7,897 nt of DNA from positions 1-7,897 of the forward strand of contig JAGRLQ010000179.1 of NCBI GenBank assembly GCA_020441735.1. The letters are read 5' to 3'. The number at the start of each line of letters is the position of its first letter. Position 1 is the first letter of the stretch. This document shows, piece by piece, positions 1 to 6,255 of this stretch. Position numbers and translations under genes: made by a program. Origin of the DNA: Nitratireductor sp. (GTDB lineage: Bacteria > Pseudomonadota > Alphaproteobacteria > Rhizobiales > Rhizobiaceae). Below the pieces are notes generated by a model. It ran no database searches and was not told the origin of the DNA. It worked only from the letters and a program-made list of their open reading frames with translations.

Positions 1-1006
1 GAATATGGGTGAAATTGACGCCGCCGTGCTCATGGAAGATTTCTTCGCCTTCTCCGGCGATTTCCTCCAACGTTTCCAGACAGTCGGCAACAAAGCCGGG
101 ATTGAATACGGCGAGGTTCTTCACCCCTTCCCCGGCAAGCTGCTCGATGGTCTTGTCGGTATAGGGCTGCAACCATTCCTCCGGCCCGAACCGCGACTGG
201 AAGCAGGTCAGCAAACGATCGTCCTTCCAGCCGAGCCGCTCGGCAAGCAGCCGGGAAGTTTTCTGGCAATGGCAGTGATAGGGATCGCCCTTCCTGAAGT
301 AGCTCAGGGGAATGCCATGATAGGAGGCGATGACTTTTTCCGGCTCGAAATCGAGTTTTGCCAGATGCTGCTCGATCGAGGCCGCCAGCGCATCGATATA
401 GACCGGATCATCGTGATAGGGCGGCACGGTGCGTAGTGCTGGCATCCAGCGCAAACCCATCAGATGCTCGAATGTTTTGTCGTTGACCGTTGCCGTGGTT
501 GCAGCACTGTATTGCGGATAAAGCGGAAACACGACAATGCGTTCGCAGCCCTGCGCCTGAAGGGCCTCAAGCCGCGCGGCAATGGAAGGCTTGCCGTAGC
601 GCATCCCCCAGTCGACAATTACATGGTCGTGCCCCGCCAGCGCAGCAGCCAGCTTATCGCTCTGCGAGCGGGTAATGGTTCGCAGTGGCGATTCATCAAG
701 TTCCTTGTTCCAGATCGTCTCGTAGGCAGCGCCTGATTTCTTCGGCCGTGTATTGAGCACAATGCCGTACAGGATCGGATACCACAGCAGTTTGGGCCAT
801 TCGATCACGCGGGCATCGGTGAGAAACTCCTCCAGATACCGGCGCATGTTCTTTTTGTCGTGGCCATCCGGCGTGCCGAGATTGACCAGCAGCACGCCCA
901 CCTTTCCGGTTTTGACAGCCGGATGATCTGCGGGCAGCGGTCCCTGCTTTCGGTATTCGGCTTCGCGCTTGCCGGAGGATTTTTTGCTTTTGACGGATGC
1001 ATTCAT
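1..1006 (-). CDS. hemH: Ferrochelatase (protoheme ferro-lyase), 3' end outside window
   Basis: This enzyme inserts Fe2+ into protoporphyrin IX to make protoheme, the last step of heme synthesis, at the inner face of the cytoplasmic membrane. The reading frame is open without a stop from ATG 1006 to the left edge, giving 335 residues; the family is usually about 320-350, so only a short tail is missing. Visible signatures are VNLGTPD near residue 41, the segment FPLYPQYSAATTA at 160-172, catalytic His230 in ASYHGIP, the DPYHCHCQKT stretch at 241-250, and the active-site Glu311 in NPGFVADCLETLEE. The first 30 or so residues are a lysine-rich, probably disordered leader, as in many alphaproteobacterial HemH proteins. 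The start has only a weak purine-rich stretch upstream. It lies 125 bases after dctM on the same strand, with its own promoter candidate and a possible Irr operator. Identification is very secure. Confidence 0.97.
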   Translation of the reverse strand, partial: MNASVKSKKSSGKREAEYRKQGPLPADHPAVKTGKVGVLLVNLGTPDGHDKKNMRRYLEEFLTDARVIEWPKLLWYPILYGIVLNTRPKKSGAAYETIWNKELDESPLRTITRSQSDKLAAALAGHDHVIVDWGMRYGKPSIAARLEALQAQGCERIVVFPLYPQYSAATTATVNDKTFEHLMGLRWMPALRTVPPYHDDPVYIDALAASIEQHLAKLDFEPEKVIASYHGIPLSYFRKGDPYHCHCQKTSRLLAERLGWKDDRLLTCFQSRFGPEEWLQPYTDKTIEQLAGEGVKNLAVFNPGFVADCLETLEEIAGEGEEIFHEHGGVNFTHI

Positions 1007-1028
1007 GAAGGATTGATCTCTGCTCTAG

Positions 1029-1045
1029 TCTGGAACGGTTCTAGG
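1029..1045 (-). promoter_or_regulatory. Irr/ICE-like inverted repeat overlapping the hemH promoter
   Basis: Read on the minus strand this is CCTAGAA-CCG-TTCCAGA, two 7-base arms around 3 bases, with 5 of 7 positions symmetric. From memory, the iron-control element bound by the Fur-family regulator Irr in Rhizobiales is close to TTTAGAA-N3-TTCTAAA; 10 of the 14 arm positions agree. The site overlaps the proposed -10 and lies about 23-39 bases upstream of the hemH ATG, a position suited to repression. The match is imperfect and the consensus is recalled, so this is a suggestion. Confidence 0.35.
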
Positions 1046-1065
1046 GTTCCACCGGCAAAGGTCAA
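1038..1065 (-). promoter_or_regulatory. Candidate sigma-70-type promoter for hemH
   Basis: On the minus strand, TTGACC (1065-1060, 5 of 6 to the -35 consensus) is followed after 16 bases by TAGAAC (1043-1038, 4 of 6 to the -10 consensus). Transcription would start near 1031, leaving a leader of about 25 bases before ATG 1006. The rest of the 1007-1131 gap shows no gene. Short promoter motifs arise by chance, so confidence is moderate. Confidence 0.4.
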
Positions 1066-1077
1066 GCGGACGGGCAC

Positions 1078-1110
1078 GCTCCGGCCATGGCATAACGCCT
1101 CAGCCGGAGC
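1078..1110 (-). other. Hairpin after dctM (possible weak or Rho-aided terminator)
   Basis: GCTCCGGC (minus strand, 1110-1103) pairs perfectly with GCCGGAGC (1085-1078), an 8-bp GC-rich stem with a 17-base loop, starting 21 bases after the dctM stop. No U-tract follows, so it is not a classical intrinsic terminator. A second CTCCGG copy at 1122-1117 could compete for the same 3' arm, giving an alternative pairing. It may protect the 3' end of the TRAP mRNA or partly end it before hemH. Confidence 0.35.
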
Positions 1111-1131
1111 TCTAAACCGGAGTTCCGCCCA

Positions 1132-3786
1132 TCAGAAATTGAGCGAGATATCGCGATGGCCGGCACTGCAGCCCGCAACGAACAAGGCTGTCTGCCGTGG
1201 CATGCGATCCTGTACCCGCAGACCGATTGTGTCGCGGATCGCCGCCTCGTATGTCTCCATCTGCGGCAGGACGGAACCGGCCTTTTCGCGCCAGTCCTTC
1301 TGCTCGTCATAGAGTTCCAGCGCTTTTGCCATGGCGGTTGCCGCCTTGTCAGGATCGGGTGTCTTGGCTTCCAGCGCCCGGCGTACCTTGGAAACTTCCG
1401 AACGTACTTTCGAGGCGCCTTCAACCTCGCCCAGTTTATCGGCAAGCTGGTCTATCTCGGCTGCCAAAGCCTCGGCATCCCCACTGCCGATGCGTCCGGA
1501 AAGCGCCTGCAACTCGCCCTCAAGCTCCAGGAAGCGTTCGCTGCCCTTCAGCGTGGTGACCGCATCGGCAATGTCCCCATAGGCCTGATCCGAATTGCGG
1601 CGATAGGTGTTGAGTGCCTGTTCTTCAGCTTTCACCAGATTGTTGAATGCCTTGAACGTATCATTCCAGTCGGCAGGAATCTGCGCTGCATGTTCTTCCT
1701 TCTCGCGTTCCAGCGCTCCGATTTCAGCCTCCCGCGCTTCGCGCGCAGCCGCATTTCCATCACCAGGAAGAAGGCCGATTTCCGTTCTCAACTCGGCGAT
1801 ATGGGCATCAATTCCCCGCATGACGGTCTGCAGATCGCGGACCTCGGTGTGAATGGTCCGGTATGCCGGAGACGCATCTTCAATTGCCTGACCGGCCGCA
1901 TGGGCTTCATCAAGCAGGCCCTGCGCCTTGGAAGCCTTGTCGACACCTTCGGCAAAACCGTTGGCAAGATCCCGTGGCAGGAAGGAAAGATCGATATTAC
2001 GGGCTGCCTCATGGGCTGCCTGCAGCTGCGCGCCATCCTCCACGAACCGCCGGGAAACATATTCCTCCAGGCAGTATTGCAGCTTCGGATTGCGCGGCGG
2101 CGGGGCCGTCTCACTCAGCAGCGAGACCCGGTTGGGCAGATAATTCACCAGCTGCGGATAAAGGCCGACGATGAACAAGGCTGCAAGCTGCAGAAGAATG
2201 AAGGCGACAACGCCCTTGTACATCTGGATCGTCTTGACGACCGCAGGCGCAACCCCGCGCAGATAGAACAGCGCAAACCCGAAAGGCGGCGTGAGGAATG
2301 ATGTCTGGATGTTGAGACCGATCATCACGCCGAGCCAGACCGCTGTCACATTCGCAGACGGATCGGCAAGCAGGATGGGAGCGACGATCGGCACGACGAC
2401 CACGGCAATCTCGATGAAATCGAGGAAGAAGCCGAGAATGAAGATCACCGCCATGACGATGATGAACTTGGCCCAGAACCCGCCCGGCAGCGAGTTTAGG
2501 AAGTCGCGTACCAAATCCTCGCCGCCAAAGGCCCGGAAAGAAGCCGTCAGCATGGCCGCGCCCAGCAGAATGATGAAGACCAGCGCAGTCGTCTTGGCGG
2601 TTTCCAGCATGATGCCGCTCAGCGTGTCTTCGGTCTTGATTGCCCGCCAGCCACTCCAAACCAGAGCGGTGACCAGAATGATCGTGCCGAGAATGCCCAA
2701 CTGGATGCCGAGCCAGTCAGTGGCATTGTCGATCGACTTCAGATTCATTTCGAAATTTGAAAGGGCAAAAGCGAGAATGACGAGACCGATGAGCGACAGA
2801 ATAGCCGGCACGAAGGTCCAGCGGCCGTAGTCTCCCAGCCGGTAACCGGCCATGACCAGCGCACCGGCGGCGCCAATGGCGCCCGCCTGGTTGACGGTGG
2901 CAATGCCGGCGATAATCGATCCAAGCACGAGGAAGATCAGCGTCAGCGGCGGAACCAGCGTCAGAAAGACCTTGCGCCAGAAGGCGAAATCGAACTTGCC
3001 GCCATAATGCACTGCCGGTGCTGCCGAAGGCCGCAGCAGCGCATAGACCAGAATGTAGATCATGTAGAGCAGCACCAGCAGCAGACCGGGCACGAAGGCG
3101 CCCAGGAACATTTCGCCGGCGCTGGTGGAAACCACATCGAAAGCCGACGGCATGGTCAGTTCACCGGTGGTTTCCTTGAACAGCGCCTTGCGCGCGGTGC
3201 TCGCCTGATCGACCGCCGAAGCCAGCTGGTCGGCAAGAATGATCAGCACGATCGACGGCGGAATGATCTGCCCCAGCGTACCGGAGGCAGCGATGGTACC
3301 CGTCGCAAGCGACGGTGAATACTTGTTGCGCAGCATCGCCGGCAGCGAGATCAGCCCCATGGCAACCACGGTCGCACCGACAATGCCTGTGGTAGCGGCA
3401 AGCAATGCGCCGACGAAAACAACCGAAATGCCAAGCCCGCCCGGCACGGGGCCGAACAGTTGCGCCATGGTGACCAGCAGGTCTTCAGCGATCTTCGACC
3501 GCTGCAGGGTGATCCCCATGAAAATGAACAGCGGAATGGCGATCAGCGTATCGCGTTCGACCTCCCAATAAACCCCTCGAAGGTTGGTCACCCCCGCCGA
3601 GAGCCATTGCTGGGGACCGCCGGTATGGAAGAAGGCATCGGTATTGCCGGTAAACAGCCAGCCGGTGACGGCAGCAACGGTGATGGTGATGATCGCAGCG
3701 CCCGGCAGCGCGAAGGCAACCGGATAACCGGAGCCGAGCGCCGTTGCCATGACCAGGATAAGCAGTGCAAGAAAATACAGTTCCAT
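1132..3786 (-). CDS. dctM: TRAP transporter large permease (DctM/TakM-type) with long coiled-coil C-terminal extension
   Basis: The large membrane subunit of a tripartite ATP-independent periplasmic transporter; with DctQ it uses the Na+ gradient to take up substrate delivered by the binding protein. The protein is 884 residues. Residues 1-545 are strongly hydrophobic with many membrane segments and DctM features: SGYPVAFALPG at 19-29, IPLFIFMGITLQRS at 84-97, TGIVGATVVAMG at 133-144, GTLGQIIPPS at 169-178, and LGFFLDFIEIAVVVVPI at 451-467 followed by QTSFLTPPFGFALFYLRG. A typical DctM has about 430 residues; about 100 extra lie in two central insertions (near 185-225 and 315-385). Residues 555-884 form a hydrophilic, Glu/Ala/Lys/Arg-rich extension predicted helical and partly coiled coil. 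ATG 3786 was chosen because MELYFLALLI begins the first membrane helix; it lies 16 bases after the dctQ stop with a weak G-rich ribosome-binding stretch, so translation is probably coupled. Confidence 0.93.
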   Translation of the reverse strand: MELYFLALLILVMATALGSGYPVAFALPGAAIITITVAAVTGWLFTGNTDAFFHTGGPQQWLSAGVTNLRGVYWEVERDTLIAIPLFIFMGITLQRSKIAEDLLVTMAQLFGPVPGGLGISVVFVGALLAATTGIVGATVVAMGLISLPAMLRNKYSPSLATGTIAASGTLGQIIPPSIVLIILADQLASAVDQASTARKALFKETTGELTMPSAFDVVSTSAGEMFLGAFVPGLLLVLLYMIYILVYALLRPSAAPAVHYGGKFDFAFWRKVFLTLVPPLTLIFLVLGSIIAGIATVNQAGAIGAAGALVMAGYRLGDYGRWTFVPAILSLIGLVILAFALSNFEMNLKSIDNATDWLGIQLGILGTIILVTALVWSGWRAIKTEDTLSGIMLETAKTTALVFIILLGAAMLTASFRAFGGEDLVRDFLNSLPGGFWAKFIIVMAVIFILGFFLDFIEIAVVVVPIVAPILLADPSANVTAVWLGVMIGLNIQTSFLTPPFGFALFYLRGVAPAVVKTIQMYKGVVAFILLQLAALFIVGLYPQLVNYLPNRVSLLSETAPPPRNPKLQYCLEEYVSRRFVEDGAQLQAAHEAARNIDLSFLPRDLANGFAEGVDKASKAQGLLDEAHAAGQAIEDASPAYRTIHTEVRDLQTVMRGIDAHIAELRTEIGLLPGDGNAAAREAREAEIGALEREKEEHAAQIPADWNDTFKAFNNLVKAEEQALNTYRRNSDQAYGDIADAVTTLKGSERFLELEGELQALSGRIGSGDAEALAAEIDQLADKLGEVEGASKVRSEVSKVRRALEAKTPDPDKAATAMAKALELYDEQKDWREKAGSVLPQMETYEAAIRDTIGLRVQDRMPRQTALFVAGCSAGHRDISLNF

Positions 3787-3802
3787 GTCCCAGCCCCGTT
3801 CC

Positions 3803-4801
3803 CTAATGCGCCGCGGAAGTATCGGTCTCGCGGTGACCGGGTTCGCCACGCTTGTCGGCAATCGCATCGAAGAAATAGCTGACAAACTGGATCATCATGG
3901 TGATGGCGAAAAGCGCGATGAATGCCGCCATCTGATACTTGGTGAACATGCCGAAAGGACCGGCCTGCGACACTTCGAAATTCATCACCGGCGCGTTGAC
4001 GATGGATTGCTTGCCGTTGAAGCTGATTCCGATGATTACCCAGCAGGTGGTGATGCCGAGAAGAATGGTGCCGATGGCATTGATAATGCCCTTTTTGCGC
4101 CGCCCGAACGAGGCGTAGAGAATATCGACGCGGACATGTCCCTCATCGAACAGCGTGTAGGCGGAGGCAAACAGGAATAGCGCCGCATACCAGTAACGGA
4201 CCAGATCGCCCATCAGCGCCTGCTCATAGGAGAATACGAAGCGCGAGATGACGATCAGAAGCTCGGCAACAACGATCAGCAGTGCCAGCCAGACGAAGCC
4301 GAGTGTGCGTGTGAAAAGCGCCACAATGAAGCCCAGCACGATGAGCGGCATGTGAATCCATGTGCCGACCCAGTTTGCCCTGCCGAGATTTCGCGCCGCA
4401 GCCTCCCCCATCAGCGGTTCGATAAATGCTTCCACACGCATGAAGGAGAGCGTGGCATCGACGATGCCGCACAGGAACACCGCCCAGAACAGCGCGCGGA
4501 TGAAGTAGACGTTGAAAGCGTGGATGAGATGCGCCTCATAGCGCAGCGAGCGGCGCGGATAGCGCAAAACCAGCCCGACCGCCAGCGCGATACCCAGCAG
4601 GCAGATTGCCATCTGCAGCCAGGCCGCTCCCCCGCCACCGCGAAAAATTCCGAAAATGCCGGGATAATCAAATCCCACATCAAGGACGTTATTGATCAGA
4701 AACGCGAGCAGTAGACCAAGCATGGACCAGCCAAAAATGCGGCTGCCGAATGCCGGGTCGCCTTCGCGCAGAATTTTATTGTTGTCGTTGCTGTCCGTCA
4801 T
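3803..4801 (-). CDS. dctQ: TRAP transporter small permease, long form (DctQ/TakQ-type)
   Basis: The small membrane subunit that partners DctM and helps anchor the transport unit in the inner membrane. It has 332 residues, against about 160-220 for an ordinary DctQ. The canonical DctQ part is the C-terminal half, from about 165 to 315, with the hallmark DEGHVRVDIL at 219-228 followed by a basic FGRRKKG turn and two further membrane helices (about 238-261 and 289-311). The N-terminal half adds about three hydrophobic helices (near 22-42, 61-80 and 96-120), as in the long TakQ-type subunits that I recall accompanying TakP-like binding proteins. The start at ATG 4801 has an AGGAAGG stretch just 3 bases upstream (or AGGA at 6 bases), whereas the longer reading would need a TTG. 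It sits between the attenuator hairpin and dctM, and the order dctP-dctQ-dctM is standard. Confidence 0.92.
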   Translation of the reverse strand: MTDSNDNNKILREGDPAFGSRIFGWSMLGLLLAFLINNVLDVGFDYPGIFGIFRGGGGAAWLQMAICLLGIALAVGLVLRYPRRSLRYEAHLIHAFNVYFIRALFWAVFLCGIVDATLSFMRVEAFIEPLMGEAAARNLGRANWVGTWIHMPLIVLGFIVALFTRTLGFVWLALLIVVAELLIVISRFVFSYEQALMGDLVRYWYAALFLFASAYTLFDEGHVRVDILYASFGRRKKGIINAIGTILLGITTCWVIIGISFNGKQSIVNAPVMNFEVSQAGPFGMFTKYQMAAFIALFAITMMIQFVSYFFDAIADKRGEPGHRETDTSAAH

Positions 4802-4855
4802 GAACCTTCCTGCCGGTTTGCGGCCGTCCCCTCCCAAGGACTGCAGGACTACAGG

Positions 4856-4883
4856 AAAAGAGCGGAACCGAAGTCCCGCTCTT
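4856..4883 (-). terminator. UUCG-capped intrinsic terminator/attenuator between dctP and dctQ
   Basis: In the RNA the 5' arm AAGAGCGGGAC (4883-4873) pairs with GUUCCGCUCUU (4868-4858) through 11 pairs, one of them a G-U wobble, around a UUCG tetraloop closed by C-G, the most stable tetraloop class. Four U residues (4859-4856) end the structure. It begins 27 bases after the dctP stop and ends 54 bases before dctQ. Such a structure would stop part of transcription and protect the dctP 3' end, giving more binding protein than permease, as is common in binding-protein-dependent transport operons. Confidence 0.78.
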
Positions 4884-4909
4884 GCTTGTTGTTACAGCTT
4901 CCCTTGCAA

Positions 4910-6004
4910 TTAACCGATGCCAAGCACGCGGTTGCGCTGGTTCACGAACTGGCCTTCGAACAATGCGATGCCAGTACCGATTTCGCGCATCTTCGCCTGT
5001 GCGGCATCATCGACCTCAGCGGCCAATGCAGAGTGGTCACGGGTCTCGGCAAACACTTCAGCAGAAGCTTCACCGAATGCATCCCAGACATCTTCATTGA
5101 AGGAACGAACTTCGATGCCCTGCTCGTCGACCAGTTTCTTGAGGTACTCACCGTTGAGGGCCATCGCCTCGAAATAGGAGTTGGTGTTCTCCTCAAGCGC
5201 TGCGGCAGTGATCGCGGCTTTTTCCCAATCGCTGAGTGTACCCCACCACGACTTGTTCGAAGTCAGGGACAGGGCAGAGCCCGGCTCATGCATGCCACCG
5301 GTGTAGTAGTACTTGGCGGCTTCGTAGAACTTCATGAAGTAGTCGTTGTACGGGCCAACCCACTCGGTTGCATCGATCGTGCCGGAAACCAGGTTTTCAT
5401 AAATCTGGCCACCCGGGACCGAGATCGTCGAGGCACCGAGCTTCGACATCACCTGACCGCCAAGGCCCGGAATACGCATTTTCAGACCTTTGAGGTCATC
5501 GGCGGAGTTGATTTCCTTGTTGAACCAGCCACCAGCCTGCGTACCGGTGTTGCCTGCCGGAAGCGGCTGCAGGCCAAACTGATCCTGAACCTTTTCCCAC
5601 AGTGCCATGCCGCCGCCATAAAGCACCCATGCATTCCACTCGGCAAAGGTCATGCCGAACGGCACGGAGGTGAAATAGGCAAGTGCCGGGTGTTTGCCGG
5701 TCCAGTAGTAGTCGGCGCCGATATAGGCCTGCGAGTTGCCCGAAGCGACTTCGTCGAACACGTCAAGCGCGCCAACGCGCTCCCCTGCGGCAAAATACTG
5801 GGTGGTGATTGCGCCCTGCGTCAGTTCAGTGATCCGGTCGGCAAGCCGCTGGGCAGAGATACCCAGCCCGGGGAAGTCGCGCGGCCAGGTTGAAACGATG
5901 ACCATTTCCTTCTTGCTCTGCGCAACTGCCGGTGCAGCAAGCGTAGATGCGGCTGCACCGCCACCGACAAGGCCGGCTTTCTTGATAAATGAACGACGAT
6001 CCAT
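4910..6004 (-). CDS. dctP: TRAP transporter solute-binding protein, TakP-like (2-oxo/2-hydroxy acid type)
   Basis: Periplasmic receptor that captures the substrate and hands it to the DctQM permease. The 364-residue length equals that of TakP-type receptors. The N-terminus is a Tat-like signal peptide: twin arginines at 3-4 (DRRSFIKK), a glycine/alanine-rich core, and a likely cleavage after AVA at residue 28. Mature sequence starts the usual lobe near 33 (KEMVIVSTWP). Gln156 in GNTGTQAGGW, the family-signature Arg177 in LKMRIPG, Glu214-Trp215 in DATEWVGP and Glu240 in HEPG fall where, as I remember, TakP and the related lactate receptor bind the acid's carboxylate through a sodium or calcium ion. 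The substrate is therefore probably pyruvate, lactate or another small 2-oxo or 2-hydroxy acid, by inference. The start is fixed by a near-perfect ribosome-binding site and the signal peptide. It heads the dctPQM operon; an attenuator hairpin follows. Confidence 0.94.
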   Translation of the reverse strand: MDRRSFIKKAGLVGGGAAASTLAAPAVAQSKKEMVIVSTWPRDFPGLGISAQRLADRITELTQGAITTQYFAAGERVGALDVFDEVASGNSQAYIGADYYWTGKHPALAYFTSVPFGMTFAEWNAWVLYGGGMALWEKVQDQFGLQPLPAGNTGTQAGGWFNKEINSADDLKGLKMRIPGLGGQVMSKLGASTISVPGGQIYENLVSGTIDATEWVGPYNDYFMKFYEAAKYYYTGGMHEPGSALSLTSNKSWWGTLSDWEKAAITAAALEENTNSYFEAMALNGEYLKKLVDEQGIEVRSFNEDVWDAFGEASAEVFAETRDHSALAAEVDDAAQAKMREIGTGIALFEGQFVNQRNRVLGIG

Positions 6005-6012
6005 ATGGTTTT

Positions 6013-6019
6013 CCTCCTT
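6013..6019 (-). promoter_or_regulatory. Strong ribosome-binding site of dctP
   Basis: AAGGAGG on the minus strand lies 8 bases before ATG 6004. It decides the dctP start in favour of the twin-arginine signal peptide and against a longer frame that would begin with TTG at 6112. It is the strongest such site in the window, in keeping with high demand for the binding protein. Confidence 0.85.
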
Positions 6020-6058
6020 GAGATAAACGGATACTCGATAATGATATTCCCAATCGGA

Positions 6059-6088
6059 ACCGGGCTCGCTGCTTCCTCCCGAGCCGGT
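6059..6088 (-). other. Bulged hairpin in the dctP leader
   Basis: On the minus strand ACCGGCTCG (6088-6080) pairs with CGAGCCCGGT (6068-6059), 9 pairs with one unpaired C, around an 11-base loop GGAGGAAGCAG. The loop itself resembles a ribosome-binding sequence but is 65 or more bases from the dctP ATG. No U-tract follows, so it is not a terminator. It could influence mRNA stability or leader structure. Confidence 0.35.
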
Positions 6089-6137
6089 CCGCGTCGCCGC
6101 AATACAGTACAATTTCTCAACCTGCGCAAGTACCGTG

Positions 6138-6162
6138 CGGCAATCTGCCGGAAGATTTGCCG
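6138..6162 (-). other. Imperfect inverted repeat upstream of dctP
   Basis: CGGCAAATCT (6162-6153, minus strand) faces AGATTGCCG (6146-6138): 9 matching pairs with one bulged A and a 6-base centre. It lies just downstream of the proposed dctP -10, so it could be an operator for a substrate-responsive regulator or the first hairpin of the transcript. The regulator is not in the window. Confidence 0.35.
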
Positions 6163-6168
6163 GGAGCC

Positions 6169-6196
6169 ATCATATCCATGCCGTCAAATCGGGCAA
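6169..6196 (-). promoter_or_regulatory. Candidate sigma-70-type promoter of the dctPQM operon
   Basis: TTGCCC (6196-6191 on the minus strand, 4 of 6 to -35) and TATGAT (6174-6169, 5 of 6 to -10) are 16 bases apart. Transcription would begin near 6162, giving a leader of about 155 bases with both inverted repeats. A weaker alternative, TTGCGC with TGTATT 17 bases later near 6102-6130, cannot be excluded. No gene is seen in 6005-6234. Confidence 0.35.
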
Positions 6197-6223
6197 ACTG
6201 CCTCATTGTTGGGCATGTGCATG

Positions 6224-6255
6224 AAAAAGCGCTGTCAGCCGTAATAGGCAGCCGC
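6224..6255 (-). terminator. Weak candidate terminator after the NicO gene
   Basis: Overlapping the NicO stop codon, GCGGCTG (6255-6249, minus strand) can pair with CAGCGC (6234-6229) with one bulged G and a 14-base loop, followed at once by five T residues (6228-6224). The stem is short, so it may work poorly. It is the only visible candidate to separate the metal-transport genes from dctP. Confidence 0.35.

Noticed and set aside
5..436. A plus-strand frame at the left edge
   Set aside because: It is antisense to the intact ferrochelatase reading frame.
1..1006. Suspicion that hemH is broken, since only short fragments of other frames are open inside the window
   Set aside because: Translating back from ATG 1006 gives 335 uninterrupted residues with all conserved motifs; the gene is simply cut by the window edge.
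1156..2301. A 381-codon plus-strand open frame antisense to the dctM tail
   Set aside because: It lies wholly opposite a well-supported gene, has no recognisable domain, no strong start signal, and Cys/Arg-rich antisense-like composition.
3787..3885. A longer dctM start at a TTG at 3885
   Set aside because: It would overlap dctQ by over 80 bases and add a polar Arg-rich leader ahead of the first membrane helix; ATG 3786 fits better.
4802..4837. A longer dctQ start at a TTG at 4837
   Set aside because: The ATG at 4801 has an AGGAAGG just upstream and the added residues show no conserved feature.
4886..5893. A 335-codon plus-strand open frame antisense to dctP
   Set aside because: It is a shadow of a conserved gene with a clear ribosome-binding site; its sequence has no family features.
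6005..6112. A longer dctP start at a TTG at 6112
   Set aside because: It would bury the twin-arginine signal peptide 36 residues inside and ignore the AAGGAGG site before ATG 6004.
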